Source: Daphnia pulex (taxonomy: Eukaryota; Arthropoda; Branchiopoda; Diplostraca; Daphniidae). Taken from it: DNA of 64,000 nucleotides. How positions within the stretch are numbered: the first letter of the stretch is position 1; the number at the start of each line of letters is the position of its first letter. The stretch covers positions 1,116,001 through 1,180,000 of the forward strand of contig NC_060024.1 in NCBI RefSeq assembly GCF_021134715.1. The letters run 5' to 3'. Below the pieces are notes generated by a model. That model was not told the DNA's origin, searched no databases, and was given only the letters and a program-made list of their open reading frames with translations. Positions 20,983 through 32,999 of this stretch are shown piece by piece. Made by a program: the position numbers and the translations under genes.

Positions 20983-21848
20983 GGGTCACAAACGACACAG
21001 CAGAAGACAAAAACAAACACTCGAGGAAAACGTGTGTTTATCGAGGTATGGGTATTGTAGGTGCATGTAGGTAAATGAGCAGTTGGCGGCTTGCACAAAC
21101 ATCCATTTTCTTTGTTAGACTCTCCCCTCGGCTTCCTGAAGTGGCTAACCTGATGGCTCTTTAAACTAGCGGATGTCATGAAGGACTGAAATTTAAAAAA
21201 AAAATATTAGAGAAAAATCTGTAAGAGAGGATGGATAGAATAGTTACCTTTTTGAACACTTCACACGTGAACATGCGCGAGGTTGGATGAATTGCAACCT
21301 TCAGTGTTAGCCTGATTGCCCTGAAATTTAAAACAATTTCTTTAATAAGAAAATGAATTAGGAAGTCGAGCCACTTAATGGGAATGGAGACCCGCAATCT
21401 GCAATCCACAATGCTTTTACCTGGAATAGGATTGCCTTTGGCAGCTAGTTGGCTAACGCTGGAAGCATGGGACGTTCACTCAACAGCACTTCATGATGCT
21501 TCGAGCCGAATGATGTCTTTATTTGAATGGACGAAAAGAGGAATTGTTTTATCCGCAAACAATTTGTTATACATCAACATGTAGGCGTCAGTCCTGGCTA
21601 AAAGTTTCCGGCGACTGACGTGTAAGCTGTAGTAGTCTATTTATGAAAAACAAAATAATAATATGAGACATCCGGATTAATTATTGTTTCACATTTTCCA
21701 ACAACTATGAGCGTAAGCTGACAGTTGAAATCTCGTTTGGTTTTTTGTCAAAGCAACAGGTTTATTCAACTTAATGATCCACAGTCAACCCAACGACCAC
21801 GACTACCGCCCCACGTCGTATCGTCACCTGCACTGCGGTAGCTCTCAC
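20983..21848. other. possible exon-bearing region, unrecognised
   Basis: The minus strand shows short open blocks bounded by AG/GT dinucleotides (for example ending near 21180, and 21255-21320 reading RAIRLTLKVAIHPTSRMFTC). They may belong with the H3-like exon at 21849-21971, but the frames cannot be joined convincingly. Confidence 0.25.
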
Positions 21849-21971
21849 CAAAATATCTGAATCACGTAAAGCAATCGTCGTCAAATAATCAATCACGCCC
21901 GATATTGTGCTTTTTGATATTTCCCAATTTTTCAAAGCTTTTGTTCCTGGACGATACCGATACTTCGTAAG
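21849..21971 (-). pseudogene. histone H3-like exon (RYRPGTKAL ... KST)
   Basis: A 41-codon open block lies between a TGCAG acceptor and a GTGAGAG donor. It begins LTKYRYRPGTKALKNWEISK and continues STISGVIDYLTTIALRDSDI. RYRPGT-AL is the H3 signature at the start of the alpha-N helix, and KST then falls one residue short of its position in H3 (AL-10-KST). The remaining pattern is only loosely like alpha-1. Divergence is far beyond canonical H3, and a split gene argues against a replication-dependent H3, so a centromeric-type H3 variant or its decayed copy is possible. No neighbouring exon with the histone-fold core was found. Confidence 0.35.
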
Positions 21972-22223
21972 CTGCAATGGTTTATTTTCATTTCAATGTT
22001 GTATTAAGTTCTAACACTATCTCTTACTGTTTTGACTGGCTGTTGCATAAACCGGTTACGCTGTCAGGTGTTCCGCACAATCTATATACGGTCTGATAGT
22101 TTTTATCTTCCGTATAGTTCTCATTCATCTCTTACACACATCTTTCCATACCTCAAATTGGTTTATATAATATTACCCTTAATGTTATATGATAACTATT
22201 CTTTATTATGCCGAGTTACTTTA

Positions 22224-22400
22224 TTACAATAATTGCTTCATGTTAATCCTTAACTTATCTGCTTCAACATTTTTCTCCTTAATTTTCATCTCCTTAAATG
22301 CAGTATTCAGAAGTGGCTGTACCGTTTCTCCGCCGTATAGAGCACAGCGGATGGTAGCCTCATAAATGTGGAAACTGATTCCGCGTTTGTTCCTAATGGG
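22224..22400 (-). other. unrecognised minus-strand open block
   Basis: Reads NKRGISFHIYEATIRCALYG and then GETVQPLLNTAFKEMKIKEK down to a stop at about 22226. The composition looks protein-like and not repeat-driven, but I recognise no family. It lies 250 bp upstream, in transcription sense, of the H3-like exon and could be an exon of the same transcript. Confidence 0.25.
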
Positions 22401-23790
22401 AAAAATATTGAAAATAAAAAAATTGATTTCAATAACAACTTGTAAAATTATAAAAATTATTACCAAGACATAAATTCCTCGTCAACCAGATATGTAATAT
22501 ATATGTCAAAACAATTTGAAAATTAAGTTTCCAATTTGTCTGTTCCAGAGTGCCTTTTGACTTGATTCACATGCTCGGGCAGTCTTGGTGATGTCACTTG
22601 ATATTGTAAGGGTAATATAAATAGCCATGATTCGAGTATCATACCGCATGACGGAAACGGGCCAAATAGAATGGAGACCAACAAAGGGCAAGACCATTGA
22701 ATTTTTATGTATCCGCCCGAAAGGGATAAAGAGCGCCCAGGACGGGCATCTAAAGCCTCACTTACAATAGAGGTTTGTTAAGCCATTAAGCTTTTAATTT
22801 TAAGGAATTTAGTGTATTTTGTTTTGATGGCCATCGTTTTGGATGGGATTGGATTTCATTTTAAAAGTTTGAAAAACCCACTATGAATCCTAAAAAGACT
22901 CAAGTAAAAAGAAAATTGTCAAAATTCACTAAGAATCAACAGTGAACACTGACAAGTAGAGTTAAATGTAGATGAATTAGAATTGGAGCGTGATAGTGAG
23001 TCTCTAGACACTTAAACAGGTGTAGAGATTTCTGCAAGCAAAAAACAAAACCAAATTTTTAAAGTTTGGGAAGAATCGAGAGAAAAGATTCTTTTTTGGT
23101 GTTTGAGTTTTTAAAAAAGTTGGCCAACACTAATAAGCTAATTTCTTATGTAATGTGTTTTTAATGTCAATCTCTTGAGAACAACAATGATTTATTTGTT
23201 AAAAGACTGTTCATGTCTAATGTCACCCATCGTCAAACACCTTAACGCACCGTCACACACTCATTGTTTTCACGTCATTGTTTTTCCATGTCTGATGTAA
23301 GGTCTCAAGTTTTTTGTTGGGGTATAATGAGTCCATCAGAGTTGTCGTTATTGCATGAGTGGATGAACCACCGGTATTGGCTAATTGTAGATATTCTATT
23401 TAAAGGGATGCCTGATGTAGGTCGTTCATCATATTTTCATTTTCATGTCTGCAGTGATTATAGATCCTCTACCCAGACCAGAAAAAGATAGAAATAAGGC
23501 AAATGAACGGACCAGAGAAAAGAAGATGACAAACTTGAACACCACGAAGTTTCTAACATTACTGGCAAAATGACGTTTATTTCGTTTTGATGGCCATCGT
23601 TTCCATTAAGAATGGAGATTTCGTATGCCTGAATTAATATTAACTTAAATTTGGTTCTGGGATTGTAGCCAAGGAAAATGAAGCTCTATCAATTTCTGCA
23701 ATATTCGAGATCTGCACATTTTCGCCTGGATGATCCCCCATTAATTTGGTTGCATAAGAAATTTAACATGTCTTGAAAGGGTCAAAGACA
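22401..23790. other. no gene recognised; one 19-bp direct repeat
   Basis: Only short open stretches. GTTTTGATGGCCATCGTTT occurs at 22821-22839 and again at 23584-23602 in the same orientation. No coding signal was found between them. Confidence 0.4.
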
Positions 23791-23879
23791 CGCCGTCATG
23801 TGGGCAATTTTTGTGAGTACTGGGTTGAAGACGTTATTATTGTTATTCCATTATATTTGGAGTCAAGAGTCTCAATTGA

Positions 23880-25075
23880 TAGAAGTGAAACATGGTTGAC
23901 CAAGAACAACAAAACTTTGTGTTTTTTTCTGAAAATCTGACATGCTTGATGAAATGTCACAGAAAATTTAAGAAGTCGACATCTGTCATCCACCACCCCT
24001 ATTTGTTGGCAGAGACAGCAGAACCAATTGTCACGGGCAATCAGTTCAGTACACTCGTTAAATGCGACACTTCAATGTAAATCACTGAGACGCTGGCCGT
24101 CAACACTGGCACAGTACGGGACAGTGAATCACACACTAAAGAAGCTTGATTTGAAATGCACCTTAATATAATAAAATGAATATTTGTAAGCCAATAATGA
24201 AAATCTATCTGGTTGCAAACCGACTATAGCTTACTTTTGGGGAAAATATTATGGAAGAATGCATTTTTCTATTGAAAATATGCTTCCAAAGACACTGTAA
24301 CCAGTTTTTGACGTTTGGCAGATGTAATAGCAGCAACTTGTTTCCTGCTTTTTCTGCAATAACCCCAGGAGATCGTTGAACGGTGGTGAAGCCCGATTCA
24401 TCTACATTTTGGAATCGATCTCTTGAAATTCCTCTGGCCAGGGCAATCTCCACATTAGCATAAGATTTTGAGACATTATGTTGATTTAAGCTAGTTACCC
24501 TGCTAACGGTATAACCTGTGGTTTGCATATTGCAAGATCTGGTTGTGTCCTCACAAAACGGTGGAGCCAGTCATTACCAGCAATCTTTCTAGATTTCTTT
24601 TGAATTCTGCTGTTTAGTCCCTGGTGTTCAGTGAAAGAAAAAGTAGACTTTCTTACCTCTTCAATAGAGAGTCCATATGTCAGATGCCCTTCTCAAGGAT
24701 TTTCTTGTTTTATAAAAAAAAATAACTGGCATGAAACAGCCGGCCAACAAAATGTAAGAATAGATATAGTAATGTTCTGGCCACCATATATCTTCACCAG
24801 TGCCACATGACCCAAATTAACAATACAGTAATGTTTTGATAAAAATTGAAATGCATACTATTCTGGTTTTGCAACCAGCAATACAGTATTGAATCGTTGA
24901 TTCTTTCAACTCTTTGCCTCTTTTCAGCCTGTAACAGTTGAGAGAACGCAGTGGAATTAATATGACATGATAAACCTTTTTTTTCTACAATAACTAATTG
25001 AATGGCTTCAACAATGTGTGCTTTAGGAACAATGATGCCTCTGTTAGTTTTTCTAGTATAATTTCTAATCATTCT
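23880..25075 (-). pseudogene. pogo-type DDE transposase, frameshifted
   Basis: Remnant read from 25072 downwards. The N-terminus, MIRNYTRKTNRGIIVPKAHI followed by VEAIQLV, is the start of the helix-turn-helix region. Then come LSIEEVRKSTFSFTEHQGLN and NDWLHRFVRTQPDLAICKPQ (about 24520-24695), the CENP-B-like DNA-binding segment. Next is FQNVDESGFTTVQRSP (about 24375-24420), which holds the first catalytic Asp. After one frameshift it reads RKQVAAITSAKRQKLVTVSL, and finally WMTDVDFLNFLCHFIKHVRF (about 23930-23990). The order matches pogo/Tigger transposases. Frameshifts and stops make it inactive. The last catalytic Asp region is lost or unrecognisable. Confidence 0.85.
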
Positions 25076-25079
25076 TAAA

Positions 25080-26180
25080 TAATAAAAAAAACTTAAAAAT
25101 TTTGTTTTTAACTCTTGCTATGACGGACAGGTTTTATATTAGTCAATATTACCCACCAATAGAAAATTTATTGATACGATTTCTATACTCAAAAATTTTT
25201 TCAGTATTCATTCTTAGACTTCACGAACGGTCCATACGATTTTATGAATAAAGATACACATTACTTAAGTCTAAAACTTTTTTAAGCCCCGAAAACTTTT
25301 ATTTTAAAAATTTCAAAAATGAATCTTGAAAAACAGTTCCTAGGACTACCGGCCCCACTATGCCCTATATATGTACTATAAAAATTCAAAATTGTAATAC
25401 TAAGTTTCATAATATCAATATTTTTCTAAATGAAAACTGGGATGACTTTATCCAACTAATCCTTTGATTGATTTAAACAAAGAAGAAAGGTTTATATTAT
25501 TCTATTCACATTTGGATGGAAAAAGGGTAATATGTAATAATATTGAAACTGTAGGTGGAAAGATTTTTTTTAAGTATCGAAATTATATCGACTCTTCTAG
25601 TTGCATAAAAAATTTTTATCGTTCAATAAGGAAACACACAGAATTCCTATCGTTGTCGTAAATATTTTATTTTTAGCATAATTTTACAAAAATTCCGTTA
25701 TCTGATTCTTATAGCGAAATTTCCGTAAAAAGTGTGTCTACGAACTACGATAAATTTGATATCCGTATTTATGAGGTTGTTTCTATGATAAACGGCAAAA
25801 GGATGTGGATGTTTGAAAGCCGCAAGTTTTATTCGGGAGCAAGTATATTTTTCAATAACAAACATTCCTTGTTCTTGTTTTAATTATTTGCTTTCCTGCT
25901 GTAAAAAGACCCTTTCGTTAAAAATTAAAGATATCGACGTTTCCATTTTATGTAAGATTAGGTTAGTATGAGTTTTTACGTCTTCTATTTGGTCTGTAGA
26001 ACATATCTGCTACATTTTCACGTCTAATGGACAATGTTGGCCAATTAAAAGTGGAAAATTTGATTTGTAAATTTAGATGATATCTTAGTGTACAAATTCT
26101 GACGAGCGTCAGGAGCAAAAAAATTATTTTTGAATGTATTATTAGAAGCAAACCATAGCCTTATTATCTAAAAATGTTTT
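25080..26180. other. no gene recognised
   Basis: AT-rich, with open stretches up to about 65 codons (25464-25661 plus) and no recognisable motif. It may be the degraded 5' part of the gypsy fragment that follows. Confidence 0.35.
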
Positions 26181-26189
26181 AGGGGGACT

Positions 26190-26690
26190 CAGATGTCGCT
26201 TGGAAGGGAATTCAGCCAGTCCCGATTAAAGTGAGGGCCGCTGTAGAATTTAAAATAACATAAGCCAAATATTTGAGAGGATTTGTTGACCTTTCCTCGT
26301 ATTATCGTCGCTTCATTCAATATTTAGCATCAATTGCTCACCCAATGTTTTTTTTATGGATACTGTATGGGAGTGGGGTAAAAAATAAGAAGAGCCAAGA
26401 AAACCTTGATCTACCGCCTGGTTACGGCATCAGTGCCGACCCTTAACAACGATAAACTACCTTGAAACAGCAAGATTGGTTTGGTAGCTGTGATTATGCA
26501 AGACGAAACGAGCTTCCTCCAGTTTCTTTCAATTACTAGAAGAACAGTTTATGATACTGCATCTCAATAAACTTGAATGTCTTGCCAAAAAAAGAAGAGA
26601 ATTGAGTAGAAAGTTTGCACGTTGAGTGTTGGACTGGGACAACGGAGTGACGACCAGGCAAGAACTTGATTTTGACATTCTTAAATTTAA
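26190..26690 (+). pseudogene. gypsy (Ty3) reverse transcriptase fragment
   Basis: The frame reading KVRAAVEFK, then YLRGFVDLSSYYRRFIQYLA and SIAHPMF (about 26230-26350) matches the conserved LRGFLGL-SYYRRFI segment after the polymerase palm of Ty3/gypsy reverse transcriptase. A stop interrupts it in front of YLRG. Only the thumb and connection part is recognisable; the YxDD motif, protease, integrase and LTRs were not found. Confidence 0.75.
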
Positions 26691-26699
26691 AAAATTAAG

Positions 26700-29310
26700 A
26701 TTTTTTTCAACATAAAGCGGAGTGAAAGTACAGTAGATGTTAAGAGGGTTATGAACCTTTCAAGTCTATCCCCGGTCAAGAGTCAACAATTGTTTTGTTT
26801 TTCCAACGAAACACGTGTCCTTATCGACTTATTAGAACGACAGATTTCCTTGTTTGAGAACACCACAAGACAAACAAATAATTGAAAACTCCGCAGTTTA
26901 TATCCGGACAGTTAGAGAGGATTAATTTTGAGTCGGCTATAACTGCCAGCTGTAAAATACTATTATTGTTATAAAATAACATTTTTATCATTTGAAATAA
27001 TAAGTGTAATAATACACTGTTTGATATTCTGTACAGCTCAGTCACAGAATACAATCGGGTCGTAACATCAAACTTGTGTCATCATCTTGAATTATTCTCC
27101 TCGAATTTGGTATTGTTATTTTACACGTTATCTATTCCGAACATGGTCCTTCGAACTTTCATTGAACTTGTAAATTATTGTTGCCCGTAAACTGAAGCGT
27201 CAGAAAATCTGAGCTTGGTTCACAAACACACACATGCACTCAAATTCAACTATCATTTCACTTAACTAGTAAAATTCGTTATTCCAACTTGAACTCGTCT
27301 TGAGCATTTAGTCATACTTTCTCTCTCACTTTGAGCACTTATTCATATTTTCCTCTCTCACTCTCCACTTTAGTGAGAGAAAAAACAAAAGCGAAAGGAG
27401 GCCCGCGAACGAGGAGAGCTGCAAAAATGGACAGGCCCCATCCTTCCGCCACTCTACAAAAACACGAGACAGGGAAAAATTTAAGCCTTTACCGTCACCC
27501 AATCGTCAAACTGGCCCAGCCATAATACGGTCCGGCCAAATGTCAACCCAATCTAGTAGAGTTGGAGAGCATTCACCCACGAGTCCAGAATCGTATAGCA
27601 GGTTGGGAAAACAACAACTCATGCAACAACACACAAGAAAAGACGAATGGACAAACAAATGGGCTGGCTTTACCAGACCAAAAAATAATTATTATTTCTA
27701 CGTTGTAACTAAAACCCATGTACTGAACTAATTAAAAAAGCTGTGGATATTCGAGCTGCTGGTAATCAATAAATGTGAATTTAATTTTCTGTATATCTTT
27801 GTATTTGTATTACATCTATCAATATACCTTTTTTTAGGGTTGACATGGTTTCAGAAATAAATGTTTGTATTGATATGTGAACAGTGAAACGTGTTTTCAT
27901 ATAGTTTGAGAATTTACAAGGAGTTTGACTTAAACAAAACAGAATGTTTATTTGTAATTGTTTTGTAGCTGTTATTGTCAAATATACTTAAACGTTTCAA
28001 TATTGAAGGTTTTTAACTATCAAATAACGAAAATGTTTTTATACATTTAAAAATTGAAGGTTTTTAACTTTCAAATAATGAAAAGGTTTTTACTGTTGAT
28101 TTTCGCAAGTTATTTTCTCCTTTTTTTCATTTTTTGAAACTTCCACTCATTTTCGAAGATTTTAAACCTTCAAGAAACGAAACCCTGTTTAATAGTGATC
28201 GTGAAAAAAGGGGAACACTTTATGCCGTAAGCCGCCGTGTTAGAAGCTCGGAAACACTCACCATGTTTCCAAACTTACACTTCATTATTGTTGTCAATAG
28301 ACAATCAACTACCTCATCATGATCTCAAAGTATAAATAATTATCGAGAATATTTACATTGTTCTCACGTGTTTCTTTTGTAAAAAACATGGTTAATCACT
28401 CTCACACGACTCAGAATCTATATAAGGGTTATAAACTAGGCAGTCAACTATTATTGCATCGTTTTAATCGAGATAAACGTGGTGATGCTATATTCAATAT
28501 GTAAATGAGACGGTATATTGTACTACACATTCAATCAAGGAAAACTACTCAAAAATATGTAGTTGTTGGTGCAGTTTTGTATGGTAGCGAAAATCCTTAT
28601 TTGTTCATAAAAAGGTAATGATGTTACCGCACTGTATTATTTCTAGTGTGTTGATCACGGTAAATAATGATTTTGAGAAATAAGACATGATTTTTTATGA
28701 TGTTTTAATTACATTTTACTAAAGATTATGACTGAGCTGGAAATAATTGCAAGACAAGGATTCAAATGGATGAATGGAGATCAAGAAATAGCCTCTACTG
28801 TTGATCTTCTGATGGTGTCAGTTGATATTCCTCACAATGGTTCCAAATGTTGTGCATGTAATGGGTGCTCATGGTTGCCCCCCCATGGGTGTTCTTGGTG
28901 TGACACAAGGGGAAAACGAAATAAATAAAAATGAAAGGTCATGATCAAGTTTCTCCGTTTGAACAAACAATGAAAAAAAAACTTAAAAAAGAGCGAATTG
29001 GCATGCAGCTTTCAACTTCAAAACAGACGCCCCTGATGGTTACGTTTTTCGTTGGTCATCATTTACAAAAAATTATGAATTTGATGTTGTGGAAGGAAGT
29101 GTTGACGATGCAATGCAAGCTGTCAATCTAGGTTTTTTTTTGCCAATTATGTAGTCTTTGGTTTGATTCCAAAAACAACAAATACCCATCGGCAACCCAA
29201 CACATATTGCTAAAATAGATAATCTAATTGCGCAAATCCATTCTCCTTCTAACGTTACCAGACTTCCCCGTTCCCTTAATGATATGGCTTATTGGAAAGT
29301 GACTGAATAG
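26700..29310. other. no gene recognised; small direct repeat
   Basis: Contains two copies of GAAGGTTTTTAACT-TCAAATAA spaced by 57 bp (about 28003 and 28060). The plus-strand open blocks at 28728-28928 (Cys/His-rich end with NGCSWLPPHGCSWCDTRGKR) and 28931-29131 could be transposon exons, but I cannot name the family. Confidence 0.35.
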
Positions 29311-29319
29311 CATAATATA

Positions 29320-29462
29320 AGAGAACCCTTCCCTATACCTCAAAGTTTTCCACTTCAAAATTTGTCGAAATTTCTAATGCCGATGGGGGCGACAGTGCAA
29401 GTGTGTAGTAAAAAGTACAAATTTTGAAATGGAAAACTTTAGGGTATAGGGAAGGGTTCTCT
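29320..29462. mobile_element. 143-bp hairpin MITE
   Basis: AGAGAACCCTTCCCTATACC at the left is matched in reverse complement at the right, and the pairing continues for about 45 bases through AAAGTTTTCCA and TTCAAAATTTGT. A loop of about 50 bp is left. It has no open frame, and the target duplication is not clear. Confidence 0.8.
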
Positions 29463-29589
29463 GAGTTGGTTTTATTGTAAATCATTCTTTATATTCGTAT
29501 AGAGTGAAGAATTCTGCATCTTTTGGCACAAAGAAAAAGATTTTAGCTTGATTTTTAGTATTTTTTGTAAATTTTTGAAAACGCCGTAT

Positions 29590-29842
29590 TTAACACGGCG
29601 CATATGGGGGGAAAACGGGTGTACCTAATAAACTGAACGATACCGTAGCGCCGTAAGGGTTAATCCTACGACAACTTCATGTTCAGAAAAAATGTAGATC
29701 ATCATTAGATCTACTCAGGGTCAAAAGGAAAAAAATCTAGCCCAAACGGTTCAAGAGTTATTGCATTTTTTCTAGGACACGTAGTGCCATAAGAATGCAC
29801 TGAAAATAGGGGGGTGTACCTAATAGTTTGGTGGGTACTGTA
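29590..29842. repeat. Tc1/mariner-like terminal sequence with a duplicated edge
   Basis: The right edge GGTGTACCTAATAGTTTGGT-GGGTACTG abuts TA at 29841-29842, as at the end of a Tc1/mariner-type element. A related copy, GGGTGTACCTAATAAACTGA, lies at about 29619 in the same orientation. The opposite end of the element is not evident. Confidence 0.45.
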
Positions 29843-31335
29843 TATGTCTTAGGAATGCCTGTGCCTTGTTTTGTCCCTTCTGTTTGCGAAAGTTGTTCAC
29901 GATCAGGAACATTGACACTAGAAGCAGGATCAAATGAAAACTACGTGATTACCCTTACTGGTAAAACTGTTTCCTGTCGTAAACATCAATTCAGATTAAA
30001 TATTTAAATGTCACATTGTTTCAGGTCGCTTTGATATGAATGCATCGAAGTTAGTTTACATCCAATGTAAATTCTCTGTGGAATTAACCGAAAAACAATA
30101 TGTACAGTCTGGATGGTGGCCAGGAGCTACTTCCGGATCCAGCTACCTCTACGTTGAGTCATTACTTGAATTTTGGTACCATTAAGACAACTAGTATTGT
30201 GGCGCTTCAACCAAAATGTTTATTGCCACTCTGAATAGAATGGCGATGAACGATCTAAAAGTATAATTGTTTTTGTTTGTTTTCCTACTTCGCATTTTTA
30301 TAAGACTGTTTTTTCCTCATTTTGTTTATCGAAAGATGTAATAGACATCACACTTTTCGACAAAGCCAGTCGGGAGTACCAATTTCACAAACACGATGAG
30401 AATTTTTCAATCCGCAAACAAGATGAATTGAAATGTCCAGCCTGCGCTTGTGATTGCTGTGGGGACCCATTACATGTTGCAGAAAATCCGCTAGCCACAG
30501 AAAATTGAACAGTCTTTCACAAAAAGCAGTCAGTCCTAGATGGAAATTTTATACTTCCACGATTGGCTTCGGCCAGCGATGGGTACGTGTTGGATATAAT
30601 TTTACTGTTTAAGGAGATAAGTGAAATTAATTTACCCACATTTTCTATCAATACAGAGACGGGCAGACTCTTTTGGGAGGTAAATTGATTGTCCAAAATG
30701 AATTGTTGACAATCATATTTCTAATATTGATGCTCAATATAGACCGGTATAATAATTGCTACTAATTTTTAAATAAAACGACACTTGTTGTTGAATCACT
30801 GAGGTCTATAAGCTTATGTTGCATAGGGAACTAACAGAACTCCATGGTAGTTTCTTTAATGCTGCCAAAGAAGTAACAAAGAAAAAGAAGAATGATAAAG
30901 AAACTGGTCTTCTCATTTCTTTTTGCCGTCATTTCGTTGTGCTCCTGGCTGCAAACATATTTTGCGGTGAATCTTACTGTCATGTTCATTTCTTGCACAA
31001 TGAACTATACAAATTAGGTTACACCGTATTTTTTTACGATGTTTTCTGTTTATACTGGAATTGGGCCAAGAAAATTGGAAACTTAAAAGTAACAGCATTT
31101 GACAGATAAAATGATATCATTTCTTCCCCGTTGGCAAGGATTTGCCATGTTTGGCACTGCTAAGTAAATATTTCTACTTTTTAAAATTTATTATTTTACC
31201 AATTCATGTTAGATGCAGAATATTGGTCACGCCAGAGAAGGTGTTGGGGCAACTATTGGAGAAGAGATGGAACAAGGTAATGGTACGGTATCCCGATATG
31301 GAAATAAAGTAAAGCATATGACGGAAGAAAGTAAT
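29835..31335 (+). pseudogene. KDZ (Kyakuja-Dileera-Zisupton) transposase remnant
   Basis: Spliced remnant of a KDZ transposase. Block 1 (about 29842-30005) holds CFVPSVCESC and VSCRKHQFRLNI, a Cys-rich CxC region. Block 2 (about 30026-30186) reads GRFDMNASKLVYIQC and QSGWWPGATSGSSYLYVESL. Block 3 (about 30335-30580) has LKCPACACDCCGDPLHVAEN and VLDGNFILPRL, with one in-frame TGA. Block 4 (30816-31109) has FCRHFVVLLAANIFCGESYC and FFYDVFCLYWNWAKK. Block 5 (about 31214-31320) reads GVGATIGEEMEQGNG. The order CxC, CPAC, DGNF, CRH-GE-Y and YD--C is that of KDZ proteins. At least one nonsense codon marks it as dead. Confidence 0.8.
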
Positions 31336-32120
31336 TTTCGTGACTTTTGTATAGAGAATAGAACGTATTAATTTGTCTATTTTCTTTCTTAGATAGGAAT
31401 TACACGCTGACTTCTGGTTTGCTGTAAATGAACAGCGAGAGATTTCTCATAATGCCAAAATTTTTTGATGTCGGACATTTCGGCACTTTTTTCGGCACTT
31501 TTATTTTGCCCGTTTCGGCCCCTGTTAACTCCAATAGTATCCGTTTCGGATCTAAATCTTCCCGTTTCGGCACCGTTTTCTTGGATCCTTCAAACCAATC
31601 AGATTTGAACCGTATTCTGTAATGATTTTACTCAATTAGCTACAATTTGATTGATTTGATTTTCCTACAATTAGTGAAACTTGAATAGAATTGTGAGTAA
31701 GGAGAAGAAGCTTTTTTAAATCTCTAGTTGCTGATTTGACTAGAAGTGATAAAATGTATTAGCATTTATGCTACTGCTACTACAGCAGTTCTATATTCTG
31801 TGCGGCACTGCAGGTTGAAAAAAAATGAAATAAAGCTGATGCATAATGTAAGAAAGGAATAAGGAGAGAAAGAAAAACATACAAAATACTGAAACGTAAG
31901 CTTCAAATACTATGGCACGCACATGACAATTCTGAGATTTATACGGCCAAGCTCTTAACTGAATGCGCTTATATGTATACAAAAATGAACACAACTAGGT
32001 ATACAAAAAATATAGGTGATGATAGAGAGTGTGAACTGGAGGCTGAATAGATTTGTACAACAATACATTGATTTATTGAGACTCGAGGCTGTATTTTAAT
32101 TGTGAGAATCTCATTTTTTC
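31336..32120. other. no gene recognised
   Basis: A TTTCGG-rich repeat-like tract (CCCGTTTCGG, CCGTTTCGGA, CCCGTTTCGGC) spans about 31465-31590 inside a 64-codon open stretch. Nothing else is supportable. Confidence 0.35.
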
Positions 32121-32129
32121 TTTAGGCGT

Positions 32130-32960
32130 ATTGTTTATAATACCCAATGCTACACGATGGAATGCATGGTATGATGCTGTTCGCCACGTAAATAAGATTG
32201 CCAAAAAATGGAAAAAAAAAGACTTGAAAGTTGTGACTACTTGAAAGTTCCCTGCCTGACAGCTACAGATTACTTTATTCATTAATGATTATGTTACTGT
32301 GATGCAGCCCATTGCATTTGGATTGGACATTCTACAGGGAGAGAAGGATGTTACTTCCGGAAACCTACTACCTTCCATAGTAGATATTGGGAATAGTTTG
32401 AATAATCTCAAGAATCGAGATGAAAACTCTAGCCATCCCCCTATTAGTATTTCACTCCCATTAGTTGATGCCTTGTTAGAAAGATTGAAAAAAAGATTTG
32501 ACATCTTTCTTAGGCAAGAGAATTTTCAGTTGTCGGCTCACTACACCCAAAATTTAAATTGATTTGGTTAGGGACAAGCGAAAAAGATACCAAACTGAAG
32601 AAACAAATCATCAGCAAGATTGAAATCCATCTAACATATTTAGACGTCTCTGATTCTACTAAGGCAACAACCCCTGATGACCCTACTGATATTTATTCTG
32701 GGTTAATGTAAAATAGCAAGGGGAATTCTATTTTCCAACAAAAAGAAGGTTGAGCTCACTCGGTTTCTTGAAGCTAAGCCAATATACAATCTTTTCTTGA
32801 TTACTTCCAAAATATAAAAAACTTGTTTTGGAAATTTAATGATAGCATTGCATCTTACGCTGTAACGGAAAGATTTTTTTCTTTGTTTGGGCGTGTGTTA
32901 ACTTCTACTAGAACACTTCTTAGTGATACGATTTTAATTTTCTTGTTTTTCTTAAGTCAA
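32130..32960 (+). pseudogene. hAT-superfamily transposase remnant
   Basis: Three blocks of a hAT transposase in order. VLFIIPNATRWNAWYDAVRH (about 32130-32190) carries the conserved P-TRWNS-Y motif. After a frameshift comes PIAFGLDILQGEKDVTSGNL followed by LPSIVDIGNSLNNLKNRDEN (32308-32430), typical of the middle of ZBED-like hAT proteins. After further breaks comes SYAVTERFFSLFGRVLTSTR then TLLSDT (about 32850-32930), the dimerisation block (SER-FS-G in intact members). Frameshifts and stops lie between the blocks, so it is inactive. Confidence 0.85.
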
Positions 32961-32999
32961 ATATCTGTCCTTTTTCTACAATAACTTAAATTAAATAAG

